Assembly (NCBI RefSeq): GCF_001305855.1
Contig: NZ_LIXZ01000002.1
Coordinates: 186,001-250,000, forward strand
Length of the DNA: 64,000 nucleotides
Source: Rossellomorea vietnamensis
GTDB lineage: Bacteria; Bacillota; Bacilli; Bacillales; Bacillaceae_B
Direction of reading: 5' to 3'
The notes beneath the pieces were generated by a model that saw only the letters and a list, made by a program, of their open reading frames with translations, was not told the origin of the DNA and made no database searches. Positions 34,867-43,452 of the stretch are shown one piece after another. Position 1 is the first letter of the stretch; each line of letters starts with the position of its first letter. Both the position numbers and the translations under genes were made by a program.

Positions 34867-35301
34867 TCATCCCTCCAGAATCCTTACACATTTAAATCGC
34901 TCTACCCCAGGAAATTTCTCCCCCAAACTCTCAATCTCAAACCCTATCTTCGTATAAAACAACACGGCATCCCGATCCGTTTCAGCAACCATGCTTGAGA
35001 TGAAATAATGCTCGAGGATAAATTCAACCATCCTGCTTCCAATACCCTCGTCACGGCGGTCCGGCATCACGGCCACATGTTTGATTTCACACCTGTCACC
35101 ATCCAGAAATTCAATTCCGATGCATCCAATAATGGTCTCTCCCACTTTTAATCCAAATAGCTTCCGCCTGTTGGAGTAAAGATAAGAAGCATATTCCCCG
35201 TTTACTTTGTCAAGGGAGGTTGCGTAGGACAATAACGTCTGAATGTCATGATGAATACAACTCGAAACGATTTCCTCTATTACAAAAGCTTCTCCAAACA
35301 C
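34867..35301 (-). CDS. GNAT family N-acetyltransferase
   Basis: A 144-residue GNAT domain. The acetyl-CoA loop region reads IKHVAVMPDRRDEGIGSRMVEFIL (about 73-96, with R/Q-x-x-G-x-G/A as RRDEGIG) and the C-terminal strand has VLFYTKIGFEIESLGEKF. Substrate unknown. It starts, probably at GTG 35301, inside the last codons of the preceding GNAT gene; the ribosome site is poor, so translation may depend on coupling. Confidence 0.82.
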   Translation of the reverse strand: MFGEAFVIEEIVSSCIHHDIQTLLSYATSLDKVNGEYASYLYSNRRKLFGLKVGETIIGCIGIEFLDGDRCEIKHVAVMPDRRDEGIGSRMVEFILEHYFISSMVAETDRDAVLFYTKIGFEIESLGEKFPGVERFKCVRILEG

Positions 35302-35747
35302 CAGTGCAGCCTCCCCTCATACACCACTTCTTTAAACTGTTCATAGCCAAGCTTATTCCAAAACTTGATTCCTTGATCATTCTCTTTATCTACCGCCAAA
35401 CGCAATTTGGTGTGACTTTCTCTCCTGATTGAGTCTTCAAGCAGTTCATGAGCTGACATGGAATACCCTGCCCCCTGAAACCTTTGATGAATGACAAATA
35501 AACTGATCCATGGGGTCTGATCTTTTGGATTGTTTAATGTGTAATCGACGAGTCCAATGTATCGACTGTCTTCTTTGATGAAAAGCCGGATGATACCCAG
35601 CCGTTCAGATTCTTCATACTCAGCACAAATATCCCCGTAATCGATGATCTCTTTATTTTTGGATAGACTATTATAAGCTGGATTTGAATTCATAATCTCC
35701 TGCTCTATTTTCCATTGACCAATATGATTTTTTTCGAAACTAATCAT
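35280..35747 (-). CDS. GNAT family N-acetyltransferase
   Basis: A 155-residue acetyltransferase: IGLVDYTLNNPKDQTPWISLFVIHQRFQGAGYSMSAHELLED carries the core strand and the acetyl-CoA loop (QRFQGAGYS), and IKFWNKLGYEQFKEVVYEG the C-terminal strand. The ATG overlaps the TGA of the upstream phosphotransferase gene (ATGA). Substrate not identified. Two unrelated GNAT genes in tandem behind an aminoglycoside-phosphotransferase-like gene is a suggestive combination for small-molecule modification, but no resistance is claimed. Confidence 0.83.
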   Translation of the reverse strand: MISFEKNHIGQWKIEQEIMNSNPAYNSLSKNKEIIDYGDICAEYEESERLGIIRLFIKEDSRYIGLVDYTLNNPKDQTPWISLFVIHQRFQGAGYSMSAHELLEDSIRRESHTKLRLAVDKENDQGIKFWNKLGYEQFKEVVYEGRLHWCLEKLL

Positions 35748-36610
35748 CTGTAGCCCCTTATCCCGGTCTCAAAGGCTTCCTTGTCATCATTTTCAATGCC
35801 GTGGAGTGCTTCTTGCAAGGCGAAAGTCCCCCGATAAAAGCTCATCCTCTCAAATATTTGATCTCTACCTGTATATAATGCCAGGCAATCTCTGACAAAC
35901 ACTTCCCCGTAGCTGGATAATAATCCTGCAAAGTCATAGGCTGGATCTCCAACCTCCGTTTCACCAAAATCGATGATACCGGAAACCTCATGTCGTGCTG
36001 GATCCCACAAAATATTCGATGCACCGAAGTCTCCGTGAATCAGTACAGGTTGAAAGTCCAGAAGATGTTCATTGGATAAAAACGAGTCGAAATGCTTGCG
36101 TACTTCCACCTTTGCTTTTTCATTTATATGTGGAAAAAGCTTTTCCTGGCAACGCTCGTAAAGATTTTCAATCGAACCCCTTATCTCCTGGATACTTTTT
36201 TTCTCAATCTCTACTTCATCTACAGACTGGGAGTGCAATTCGGTCAAAAAACCCACCAATTGGGAAGCGATTTTTTGACTATATTCTTCATTATCCTTAA
36301 ACACAGCTGGCCACAGGGGTTCACCCTCTATCATTTTGTATCCCGTAAATACTTTCCCCACGTCCTCAGGCTCCATGGATTGATAAAGGGGGAATGGAAC
36401 CTGTATTGAGAGATTCCCCTCGACACCTTCCAACACTCTGATTTCTTTCTTTAGTTTCCTGATTCCTTCTATGTATTTTGGAAACCTGAACACAAGGGAC
36501 CGGTTTACGATAAGAACATCATTATTCTGACCAATTTCATTCATTTCGCTGTGGGTGATCGTGAACTCCGGATACACCTCTCTTATTCTATTTTCATAAG
36601 TTGAAACCAT
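35744..36610 (-). CDS. aminoglycoside phosphotransferase (APH) family protein
   Basis: A 288-residue kinase-like protein. N-lobe with nucleotide-binding strands (NDVLIVNRSLVFRFPKYIEGIRKLKKEIRVLEGV), the catalytic loop LIHGDFGASNILWD (about 195-208, Asp and Asn present) and the metal site SGIIDFGETEVGDPAYDFAGLL. All kinase-type catalytic residues are in place. The family includes aminoglycoside and macrolide kinases, but also many kinases of cell metabolites, so substrate is open. AGGAGGAG precedes the ATG. Confidence 0.87.
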   Translation of the reverse strand: MVSTYENRIREVYPEFTITHSEMNEIGQNNDVLIVNRSLVFRFPKYIEGIRKLKKEIRVLEGVEGNLSIQVPFPLYQSMEPEDVGKVFTGYKMIEGEPLWPAVFKDNEEYSQKIASQLVGFLTELHSQSVDEVEIEKKSIQEIRGSIENLYERCQEKLFPHINEKAKVEVRKHFDSFLSNEHLLDFQPVLIHGDFGASNILWDPARHEVSGIIDFGETEVGDPAYDFAGLLSSYGEVFVRDCLALYTGRDQIFERMSFYRGTFALQEALHGIENDDKEAFETGIRGYR

Positions 36611-36621
36611 ATCTGCTCCTC

Positions 36622-37470
36622 CTACTTCCTTTCATTCAAAAACAATTCATACTCATCCTTAAACCGGTCTGCTTCCTCAAGAAACGGATAGTGATTACTC
36701 CTCTCGAAGATGACCAGTCTGGAATCCGGTATCCCTTCAGCCATTTCAATCGAGTACTTCAACGGGCATTGCACGTCGAAACGTCCACACATAATCAGAG
36801 AAGGGACTGATATGTGCTCCAATTTTCTCGTTACATCAAATACTTGCAGCTCACGGATAAAAAAATTCATGCGTGCTGCTGACATCCCCTTATGTATATT
36901 TAAGGAAAAAAGTTCATGATATGCCTCAGGTTTATGTAACGATAATTTCGTTCTCTCCACTGAAAGCTCTTTCCTCTTATCAAGAGATAAACCCGATTGC
37001 TTCAACGCTTCAATGTGTTCCTGCATCCTGCCAAAGTCATGATGCGCTTCGTTGTAAATGCAGTCCTTCGAGAAGGTCATATACTCTCTTGCCGCCGCAC
37101 CGACAATCACCGTGTAATCCAGACTTCTTGAAAAATGAATGCCATATAGTACACCTAACATTCCACCCGTTGAATGACCGGCAAATCCCCACTGCCGAAA
37201 CCCTAATGCTTCCCTGATCGCCTCCAGGTCAAATATGGTTTCCAGCATACTCAACTCATATGATTCATTTGCTTTGTCAGAATTCCCGGCTTCACGTAAA
37301 TTGATAAGGAAAACCTGGTTGGTTCCTGTGAACGTCTCTGCGAAATAGTCGCCTGTCTCATTGAACTCGGAATAATGGTGGGTGACACATAGCGGGTCTC
37401 CCACTCCTTTCATAAATACTTCAAATACTCCTCGTGCTGTATGCAGTAACTTTCTTTCCCATGCCTCCAT
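36622..37470 (-). CDS. alpha/beta hydrolase, proline-iminopeptidase-like
   Basis: A 282-residue alpha/beta hydrolase. The nucleophile elbow is FAGHSTGGMLGVLYG (Ser near 99), the acid is in LIMCGRFDVQCPLKYS (Asp near 239) and the His in FERSNHYPFLEEADRF (near 261). A helical cap (about 125-215) sits between. GDPLCVTHHYSEF replaces the usual HGGPG oxyanion segment. Eleven bases separate it from the APH gene, so the two are probably in one operon. Substrate unknown. Confidence 0.87.
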   Translation of the reverse strand: MEAWERKLLHTARGVFEVFMKGVGDPLCVTHHYSEFNETGDYFAETFTGTNQVFLINLREAGNSDKANESYELSMLETIFDLEAIREALGFRQWGFAGHSTGGMLGVLYGIHFSRSLDYTVIVGAAAREYMTFSKDCIYNEAHHDFGRMQEHIEALKQSGLSLDKRKELSVERTKLSLHKPEAYHELFSLNIHKGMSAARMNFFIRELQVFDVTRKLEHISVPSLIMCGRFDVQCPLKYSIEMAEGIPDSRLVIFERSNHYPFLEEADRFKDEYELFLNERK

Positions 37471-37492
37471 CCTTTCACCCCTTTTCCACTTT

Positions 37493-37523
37493 TAAAAAAG
37501 GCTTCCCGAATTGGGAAACCTGA
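37493..37523 (-). terminator. rho-independent terminator after the MFS gene
   Basis: AGGTTTCCC and GGGAAGCCT (minus strand, 37521-37513 with 37507-37499) pair around AATTC, then TTTTT. It insulates the MFS gene from the hydrolase operon. Confidence 0.88.
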
Positions 37524-37527
37524 TAAA

Positions 37528-38742
37528 TCACGATTCTTCAAATCGAATGCTTAAAGGCTTGTTCAAATTCTTTAACCTGGGATTCACCCAAAAGTATAGA
37601 GAAAAAGCCAGGTAACCGACGCCTGATAATACTAAAAGGAATCTTCCCGAAGTGAACTCTCCGATCACACCGCCGAGCAGATATCCTAAAGGACTCAGTG
37701 ACCCGAGCAGTGATGAAATGAAAGCAAAACCGATTCCTATATAACCTTTTGGCAGATTGACCTGAATCAACGTTTGCACATAAATACCTATGATACCGAT
37801 TCCTATCCAGGATAAAGCAAATAATAGATAAGGCATAATCGACAAGTCTTTTAATACAAACGCCAACATCCAACACAAGCCGGACCAAAGAGACAGCAGC
37901 GGTAGAATGCGATTTAGCGCGATTTTCTCTACCTTACTGGATAGTACGGTCCCTGTCAGAGTGCCTAAAGACATGGCCGTCAGCCAGAATCCATAATCCG
38001 CAGATGATTCCGAAATAACCGGCAGCATGCTAATCCCCATGGTCGCCATCACGTTCATCCCAATGATGCCGAATACGACGCTTAGAAGGGTATAGCGTTT
38101 TTTCACGACCTGGAATCCATCTTTGAAATCATCCTTGTACTGTTTGATAAAATGAACCGTTCTCAGTTCCGTTTCCTTTGTCGATCTAGGAACGTTTAAA
38201 TAGAATAAAAACAGCAGTCCAGTCCCCAGCAATAATATACTGTTCGTCACATATATCAAACCCAATCCAACAAAGGCGATCAAAATCCCCGAGACAGCAT
38301 CACATATAATATCAAGAGTTTGATACGAAAATGCGAAGATGGAGTTCACCCTTGTTAGCTGTTCACGTGGAGTCAGGCTCTCAATCAGTGCACTTTCAGT
38401 CGGGTATGTACATTCTGATAACGAAAGCGCCACAAACATCAAAGTCAATAACAGGGGCAGCCATAAGAGATTCGTATAATACAAGATAGAGATCACGCTG
38501 ACCAGTGCCCCTTGGCCGAGCATGGCGACAAATAGAATTTTCTTTTTCGAAAACCGGTCAATGATCGGACCGTATAGAAATTGAATCGTGACGGGCAGGA
38601 TGGCCACTGCACTTGTCAATCCGATTAATAAGGGCGAAGACGTAGCCGATTTCACGTACCAGATCGTCGCAATCATGTAAAAGCTGTCAGCAAAATTCGT
38701 GATGATTCTGCCTGTCAACAGAATCATTAATTGTTTATTCAT
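37528..38742 (-). CDS. MFS transporter
   Basis: About 404 residues in twelve predicted membrane segments with an MFS loop 2-3 motif (YGPIIDRFSKKKILFVAMLGQG). The fold and sequence are closest to the enterobactin-exporter/macrolide-efflux (MefA-like, MFS_3) group of drug and siderophore exporters. The start is the ATG at 38742, after a canonical AAGGAGGATTTTC; 15 further codons upstream are open but unsupported. It has its own terminator on both sides, so it is a single-gene unit. Substrate unknown. Confidence 0.87.
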   Translation of the reverse strand: MNKQLMILLTGRIITNFADSFYMIATIWYVKSATSSPLLIGLTSAVAILPVTIQFLYGPIIDRFSKKKILFVAMLGQGALVSVISILYYTNLLWLPLLLTLMFVALSLSECTYPTESALIESLTPREQLTRVNSIFAFSYQTLDIICDAVSGILIAFVGLGLIYVTNSILLLGTGLLFLFYLNVPRSTKETELRTVHFIKQYKDDFKDGFQVVKKRYTLLSVVFGIIGMNVMATMGISMLPVISESSADYGFWLTAMSLGTLTGTVLSSKVEKIALNRILPLLSLWSGLCWMLAFVLKDLSIMPYLLFALSWIGIGIIGIYVQTLIQVNLPKGYIGIGFAFISSLLGSLSPLGYLLGGVIGEFTSGRFLLVLSGVGYLAFSLYFWVNPRLKNLNKPLSIRFEES

Positions 38743-38930
38743 ATATGAAAATCCTCCTTTAATCATCAGCAAATAACCCGTGGTCATTCGCTAACCTTAA
38801 GGCGGTTTCCACACAATAAATGAGTTCTAATGATCGAATGGATTTTGAAAACGTATTAGAATCATAGCTTCCTTCCTCTCTTATACTGGTATTGGTAATT
38901 ATTTCATAAATATTTTGAATCTTCAACCTG

Positions 38931-38984
38931 AAATAAATAAACATCCCTGCAGGCAGAGGGTCTTCTCCGCTTGCAGAGATGTTA
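38931..38984 (-). terminator. rho-independent terminator after the 6-TM membrane protein gene
   Basis: ACATCTCTGCAAGC pairs with GCCTGCAGGGATGT (38982-38969 with 38954-38941, two mismatches), then TTATTTATTT on the minus strand. Confidence 0.8.
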
Positions 38985-38988
38985 TACT

Positions 38989-39621
38989 TTAGCGTGTCAG
39001 ATCATCTGTCAACTGATCAGGTACAAGTCCCATCAATCTTTTCCCTGTCATCCATATGGCAAGGCTCGTCACCCATAGAATCAACGCCGACGCTAATCCA
39101 ACGACTGACATATAGGTATTCAGCTCATGACCGCTCACCATCAAAGTCTCAGGAATGAAAAGCCAGGTGACAACAGGAACCACACATAGTAAAATGCCCG
39201 TGTAATAATAAATCTTGACCCGGAATAGTCGAGCCAATGGGAGAAAATGAAGTCCGACGATGATTGCAATGACGATCGGAATATTTTCCGTGTGTCCAAC
39301 AGCATTGCACACTGCAATGGCAATCCCGATCGCTATCCCCTCCCCGGCGAAAATGATGTTAAACCATTTTCTCATTTTCCTGCTGTTATTCCATTCTGGA
39401 CTGGATACTCCATCCGGAAATTTCTTAGAAGCGTGAATCAGCGAGAAACCGGAAAGGACCAACAAGAAACCAATCGCCAACGCAACCGTCAACAACCAGG
39501 GGCTCCCCCAGCCCTGCAATCCCATGATGCCTGTATACGCCCAGAGTGTACCGAAAAACGCCATGAATAGTACACCAGAAGCCGTCCCACGCAAGTCCCT
39601 TTTCGTAACTGTATGTACCAT
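38989..39621 (-). CDS. six-segment membrane protein of unknown function
   Basis: A 210-residue protein with six or seven hydrophobic segments (for example ASGVLFMAFFGTLWAYTGIMG, LLTVALAIGFLLVLSGFSLI, AIGIAIAVCNAVG, IPIVIAIIVGLHFLPLARLF, YTGILLCVVPVVTWLFIP). A polar loop with many Arg/Lys (ASKKFPDGVSSPEWNNSRKMRKW) lies after segment two. I do not recognise the family. Start at ATG 39621 after GGGAG; a GTG three codons upstream is less likely. Flanked by terminators, so probably monocistronic. Confidence 0.78.
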   Translation of the reverse strand: MVHTVTKRDLRGTASGVLFMAFFGTLWAYTGIMGLQGWGSPWLLTVALAIGFLLVLSGFSLIHASKKFPDGVSSPEWNNSRKMRKWFNIIFAGEGIAIGIAIAVCNAVGHTENIPIVIAIIVGLHFLPLARLFRVKIYYYTGILLCVVPVVTWLFIPETLMVSGHELNTYMSVVGLASALILWVTSLAIWMTGKRLMGLVPDQLTDDLTR

Positions 39622-39672
39622 AAAGTACACTCCCTTTCACCAACACTTGTTGGAAGTGATTATTAACCATAT

Positions 39673-40701
39673 CTATTCACTTATCTTTTTAATATCACTC
39701 GCCTTGACTCTTCCAGGAGAACCTTCCTTCAACACCTCATCAACCTTCATGAAAATTTTGTCTCCCTCTGAAAATTCTTCGGCGTCTTCCGTTTCCACAT
39801 ATAAAAAGGTACCGTTTAAATTCGCTAAATCTTCCCCTTTTACTTTTTCCAGGGACACTAAATCAGCAGCCGTCAAATCTTCTCCAATCAGGATCTGATT
39901 CTCCTTCACCTCCAAAATGTAACCGTAGACGACATTTTCACTGGTTTTTGTGGGATGTTTGGATGCATAAATAATGTACTCAGCAATATCAGTGAACGGT
40001 TTAGAAATTTCATGAGAACCGCAGGCATTCCAGTTAAGTGTGTGGTTTCCTCCATTTATCTTCACTTTCATCAAATAGTTGTCTGCCTGTTTTCCTTTAG
40101 GGCACTCATCACTCGTAGGCTTGGAGTTTAAATAATTCGCCAACACCAACTGCTTATAGACCTCTTGTTTATCTTCATCGTTCAGTTCGATCGTTTGTTT
40201 TTCTCCCTCTTTGGCACCGTACCTTAACTCCACTTCAAACACATCCTGGCGATTGACGTCATAAGAAGTCTCGAGAACCCCCCAGGTTTCACCCGTTACA
40301 CCCTCACAACCTGTCAGATAATAAGACAGATTGGTAGGATTCTCTTCCCGTTTCAGCTTTCCGCATTGAAAGGTGTCCACCCCGCCACTACCATATTGGT
40401 CTCTCGTTGTGTCATGCTTCACCTCTATTTGCTTCCCATTGTAAGATAAATCCGTGAGTATTGGATCCCCTTCAATCGTGTAGGATACGATTCTCAAATC
40501 ACCTTTTTTCTGCTTTTCTACCTTTTGAAAGTAGTTCTCCATCTTATCCAATCCTGAAATCCCACCATGCATGTCCACTACATCCGCATTCAGTTCAGAA
40601 TCGTTTCCGTCAGTAGGCTGTGCGGCTTGATCGGATTCCTGACACCCGGTGAGAAGAAAGAAAATAATCCCAAGCATCCACCACCATTTTTGATTCCTCA
40701 T
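39673..40701 (-). CDS. lipoprotein with DUF4362-like and DUF3221-like domains
   Basis: A 342-residue lipoprotein: signal peptide with lipobox LLTGC (Cys20) and a polar linker. The first domain (about 39-140, ADVVDMHGGISGLDKMENYF ... LRIVSYTIEGDPILTDLSYNGK) has the DUF4362 pattern. The middle region (about 145-240) is unassigned and has paired Cys residues. The C-terminal domain (about 255-340, VVYGYILEVKENQILIGEDL ... GRVKASDIKKI) resembles DUF3221. A GGGGGG ribosome site precedes the ATG. Anchored to the outer face of the membrane; function unknown. Confidence 0.83.
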   Translation of the reverse strand: MRNQKWWWMLGIIFFLLTGCQESDQAAQPTDGNDSELNADVVDMHGGISGLDKMENYFQKVEKQKKGDLRIVSYTIEGDPILTDLSYNGKQIEVKHDTTRDQYGSGGVDTFQCGKLKREENPTNLSYYLTGCEGVTGETWGVLETSYDVNRQDVFEVELRYGAKEGEKQTIELNDEDKQEVYKQLVLANYLNSKPTSDECPKGKQADNYLMKVKINGGNHTLNWNACGSHEISKPFTDIAEYIIYASKHPTKTSENVVYGYILEVKENQILIGEDLTAADLVSLEKVKGEDLANLNGTFLYVETEDAEEFSEGDKIFMKVDEVLKEGSPGRVKASDIKKISE

Positions 40702-40784
40702 CTATTTCCCCCCTAATAAACTCTTTATATCTAGTACTTCTTTTCCTGAAAACACGCTCTAAGTTTTTTTGCAAACATCCATCG

Positions 40785-41204
40785 TTAAAACAGAACCATG
40801 AAAATCTGGTAAAATCGAAATAACGACCCTATGAATAATGCACCCACAGCAGCCATCAAAAGGTACCTCACTTTGAAAAGCCACTGATGTTTATATTCTT
40901 TAGGATCCTTCCACTTCTTAAGATCACTTTTCAAAGTGTAAAAGAATAGTAGGATAAGCGGGAAAACAATCAGTATGATGATTCCAAGAAAAAACACCTG
41001 ATTGTAATACGTCATAAAAGAATTAGACAGAAAGGCTTTCAGGACTTCTCCTAATGCTACAAAGAGCAAAATCAACAACATGACCTGGGAGGTGAATATG
41101 GCAGTGAGTCTTCTTCCTTCCCTCATGTCCCTAATAATTAGATAAGGAATCAAAAAAAGAAGAATAAGCACTGCCAATGCATAAAAATATGTACTTTCTG
41201 ACAA
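40785..41204 (-). CDS. four-segment membrane protein of unknown function
   Basis: A 139-residue protein with four hydrophobic segments (YALAVLILLFLIPYLII, IFTSQVMLLILLFVALGEVL, YNQVFFLGIIILIVFPLILLFFY, YLLMAAVGALFIGSLFRF) and a basic loop (LKSDLKKWKDPKEYKH). Start at TTG 41204 after AAGGAGGAG. It begins 12 bp past the amj stop, so it is probably cotranscribed with the flippase gene and may relate to envelope function. No family recognised. Confidence 0.75.
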   Translation of the reverse strand: MSESTYFYALAVLILLFLIPYLIIRDMREGRRLTAIFTSQVMLLILLFVALGEVLKAFLSNSFMTYYNQVFFLGIIILIVFPLILLFFYTLKSDLKKWKDPKEYKHQWLFKVRYLLMAAVGALFIGSLFRFYQIFMVLF

Positions 41205-41216
41205 AAAAACTCCTCC

Positions 41217-42038
41217 TTACTTCATAACAAAAAACTGTGTCATCCAGGCAATATAGTATGAACCAGGGATAAAGATCAGCTGAGCGAGCAGTGTCCCGAA
41301 CAGCCTGGAGATGACCATCATGATGGAAAGTCCTTTCAACTCTTGATAATTCCCCTTCCCATTCGCCACATCATCGGCCAATACGGATATCTTCGGGTCA
41401 ATAAACAGCGTCAATAAGATGGTTGCGATACCATTGATCAATCCCGAAGCCATGGTCGCACTGCTATGTCGATCAGGTACGAGAAGCGCAGCATAAAGCG
41501 CTGAAAGAACGCCAATTGTATAAACCGCTGTAATGACCATATTGATAAAAAACAGCCTCTTCGGAATCGTCTTGAAACTGATTCCTTCCAAATACCTTCT
41601 GCCCGGCTTGGCAATATGGTTAATCCCCCTTTTATATAGGTCATTCTTAAAGCCCAGCCTGATTAATCTCGGTAATGAACCTCCCTGCTCTGAAAGATGG
41701 ATAATCCCCCTTGAAAACAAAGCAACAAAGGTGGGAAGTAACACGATCCCAAGGAGCGTCCCTAAAGTCGAGGCACCGATTAGGACCCTGAACTGCTCTT
41801 CCACCACTTCTAATTTCCGACCATCAGGCGCAGCATCGGTGAGACCCCCTGTAAATGGCTGCTGCATCATATTCGACATTCGTGACACAATGACCATCAT
41901 ATTGAACAGGGAAAGACCTGAGGCAATCAATTTCACCCTTGCGCCGGATAACCTGACCGCATAAGCAAGTGTTTCGATGCTATGTATGATTAAAATAAAA
42001 AGTGCAATTGAAATGACCGGTAACGATATAAATTCCAC
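41217..42038 (-). CDS. amj: Amj family lipid II flippase
   Basis: A 273-residue polytopic membrane protein with about six to eight segments, strongly like B. subtilis Amj (YdaH): IHSIETLAYAVRLSGARVKLIASGLSLFNMMVIVSRMSNMMQQPF near the N-terminus and KTIPKRLFFINMVITAVYTIGVLSALYAALLVPD in the middle. Amj transports lipid II and becomes essential when MurJ is absent; in B. subtilis it is induced through SigM. Start at GTG 42038 after AGGGAGATG. A plain TATAAT lies upstream (about 42066-42072); I do not see a SigM promoter. Confidence 0.9.
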   Translation of the reverse strand: MEFISLPVISIALFILIIHSIETLAYAVRLSGARVKLIASGLSLFNMMVIVSRMSNMMQQPFTGGLTDAAPDGRKLEVVEEQFRVLIGASTLGTLLGIVLLPTFVALFSRGIIHLSEQGGSLPRLIRLGFKNDLYKRGINHIAKPGRRYLEGISFKTIPKRLFFINMVITAVYTIGVLSALYAALLVPDRHSSATMASGLINGIATILLTLFIDPKISVLADDVANGKGNYQELKGLSIMMVISRLFGTLLAQLIFIPGSYYIAWMTQFFVMK

Positions 42039-42078
42039 GATGACATCTCCCTTATTTATCCAATTATATTATAGCATT

Positions 42079-42118
42079 AAAAAAAGGAACATTTCGTATT
42101 TTTGAAATGTTCCTTTAA
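42079..42118 (-). terminator. rho-independent terminator downstream of the DHA1-type MFS gene
   Basis: AAAGGAACATTTC (42083-42095) pairs perfectly with GAAATGTTCCTTT (42104-42116) around eight bases, with further T on the minus strand. Confidence 0.9.
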
Positions 42119-42120
42119 AT

Positions 42121-42243
42121 TTACTATCTATAGGCTTCATACCAATGAAAGAGCTGTATTTCTTTTAACGACTTATATTGAAGATTGCCTTCTAAATGGT
42201 TAATTTCATTTATCTGGGAACCCCCTAAAAATAAGGAATCGCC
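42121..42243 (-). other. 40-codon open frame directly after the MFS stop (possible gene remnant)
   Basis: In frame with, and immediately after, the TGA of the MFS gene, 40 sense codons run to a double stop TAG-TAA. The translation (…INEINHLEGNLQYKS, LKEIQLFHWYEAYR) looks protein-like but has no start codon or ribosome site. It could be the tail of a decayed gene, a read-through extension, or chance. Confidence 0.25.
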
Positions 42244-43452
42244 TCAACCGACTGTCTTCCGTTCAATTCCTCGTAGCCATGCGGTCAACACAACCGCTCC
42301 TGCCACCATGATGGCACCGATCCACGGCGTATGAATCAAACCGATTCCATCCACGATGAGTCCGCCGACGAAGGAACCAATGGCAATCCCGACGTTAAAT
42401 GCAGCGATATTGAGTGCAGATGCGACATTGACTGCTGATGGGACATATTTTTCCGCCAGATTCACTACAAGGATCTGAAGTCCAGGCACGTTCATGAATG
42501 CGAACAATCCCATTAGGAAGATTGCGATGAGACCTGCCACTTTAAATGGTGCTGCGAATGTAAGAACTACGAGAATGATTGCCTGCATAACAAACATCCA
42601 GAATAAAGCTTTTAACGGATTTTTGTTGGATGCTTTCCCTCCGGCGACATTTCCGATGGCAACGGCAATTCCGTACACAAGAAGGATAATGCTCACCCAT
42701 TTGGCGCTGAATCCTGTTACATCTTGCAATAAAGGTGTTAAATAAGTGAACGCAACAAACGTTCCGCCATACCCAAGGGCTGTGATGGCAAAGGCTAATA
42801 GTAATCGACCGTTCGTTAGAATCTTTAGCTGTTCGCTAAACTTAGCCGGCGGTGCTTCTTTCAAATTTTTTGGGACAAGAATAGAGCTTGCAATGATCCC
42901 GACTACACCAAGAACGGCAACTCCCCAGAATGTGGCTCTCCATCCGAATGCATGTCCGATGAAGGTTCCGAGTGGTACCCCTGTTACGGTCGCAACCGTC
43001 AATCCTGTGAACATAAAGGCAATCGCACTGGCCCGCTTATGGGCAGGCACGAGATCGGCGGCAATCGTCGATCCGATCGAGAAGAAAATCCCGTGTGAAA
43101 ATGCTGTAATAAATCGTGCAACGAGTAATAGTCCAAAGCTTGTGGACATGGCCGCAACCGAGTTTCCTACAATGAATAAGAGCATTAATGACATAAGCAG
43201 TGATTTCCGGCTCATCTTACTGGTCAATGCCGTCAACACCGGTGCTCCGATGGCAACTCCAATGGCGTATCCTGAAATCAATAATCCTGCAAGTGTGATC
43301 GATATCGATAAATCATCGGCAATCGATGATAATAATCCAACGGGTACAAACTCTGTCGTTCCGATTCCAAAGGCACTGATGGCAAGCGCAAGTAACGCCG
43401 GTGTGCCGCCTTTCGATGTTGACTGATGTATAGTAGCTGAAGTTGAACTCAT
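42244..43452 (-). CDS. MFS transporter, DHA1 (AraJ/YdhP-like) family
   Basis: A 402-residue transporter with twelve membrane segments. Family motifs: PVGLLSSIADDLSISITLAGLLISGYAIGVAIGAPVLTALTSKMSRKSLL (loop 2-3 motif) and HGIFFSIGSTIAADLVPAHKRASAIAFMFTGLTVATVTGVPLGTFIG (segment 5 antiporter-type motif). This group exports drugs, purine analogues or sugars. It is divergent from a quinone oxidoreductase gene across a repeat-rich 379-bp region, so the two are probably coregulated. GGAGGAAG precedes the ATG. Confidence 0.9.
   Translation of the reverse strand: MSSTSATIHQSTSKGGTPALLALAISAFGIGTTEFVPVGLLSSIADDLSISITLAGLLISGYAIGVAIGAPVLTALTSKMSRKSLLMSLMLLFIVGNSVAAMSTSFGLLLVARFITAFSHGIFFSIGSTIAADLVPAHKRASAIAFMFTGLTVATVTGVPLGTFIGHAFGWRATFWGVAVLGVVGIIASSILVPKNLKEAPPAKFSEQLKILTNGRLLLAFAITALGYGGTFVAFTYLTPLLQDVTGFSAKWVSIILLVYGIAVAIGNVAGGKASNKNPLKALFWMFVMQAIILVVLTFAAPFKVAGLIAIFLMGLFAFMNVPGLQILVVNLAEKYVPSAVNVASALNIAAFNVGIAIGSFVGGLIVDGIGLIHTPWIGAIMVAGAVVLTAWLRGIERKTVG

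Noticed and set aside
35744-36610. acquired aminoglycoside resistance gene
   Set aside because: APH-fold proteins have many chromosomal roles, base composition matches the neighbours, and no mobile element is nearby.
38759-38944. 61-codon minus-strand open frame before the MFS gene
   Set aside because: Its ATG lies inside the stem of the upstream gene's terminator, it has no proper ribosome site, and its end overlaps the MFS ribosome site region.
42746-43426. 226-codon plus-strand open frame inside the DHA1-type MFS gene
   Set aside because: Antisense shadow rich in Pro/Ala/Asn; the minus-strand protein is clearly a real MFS transporter.
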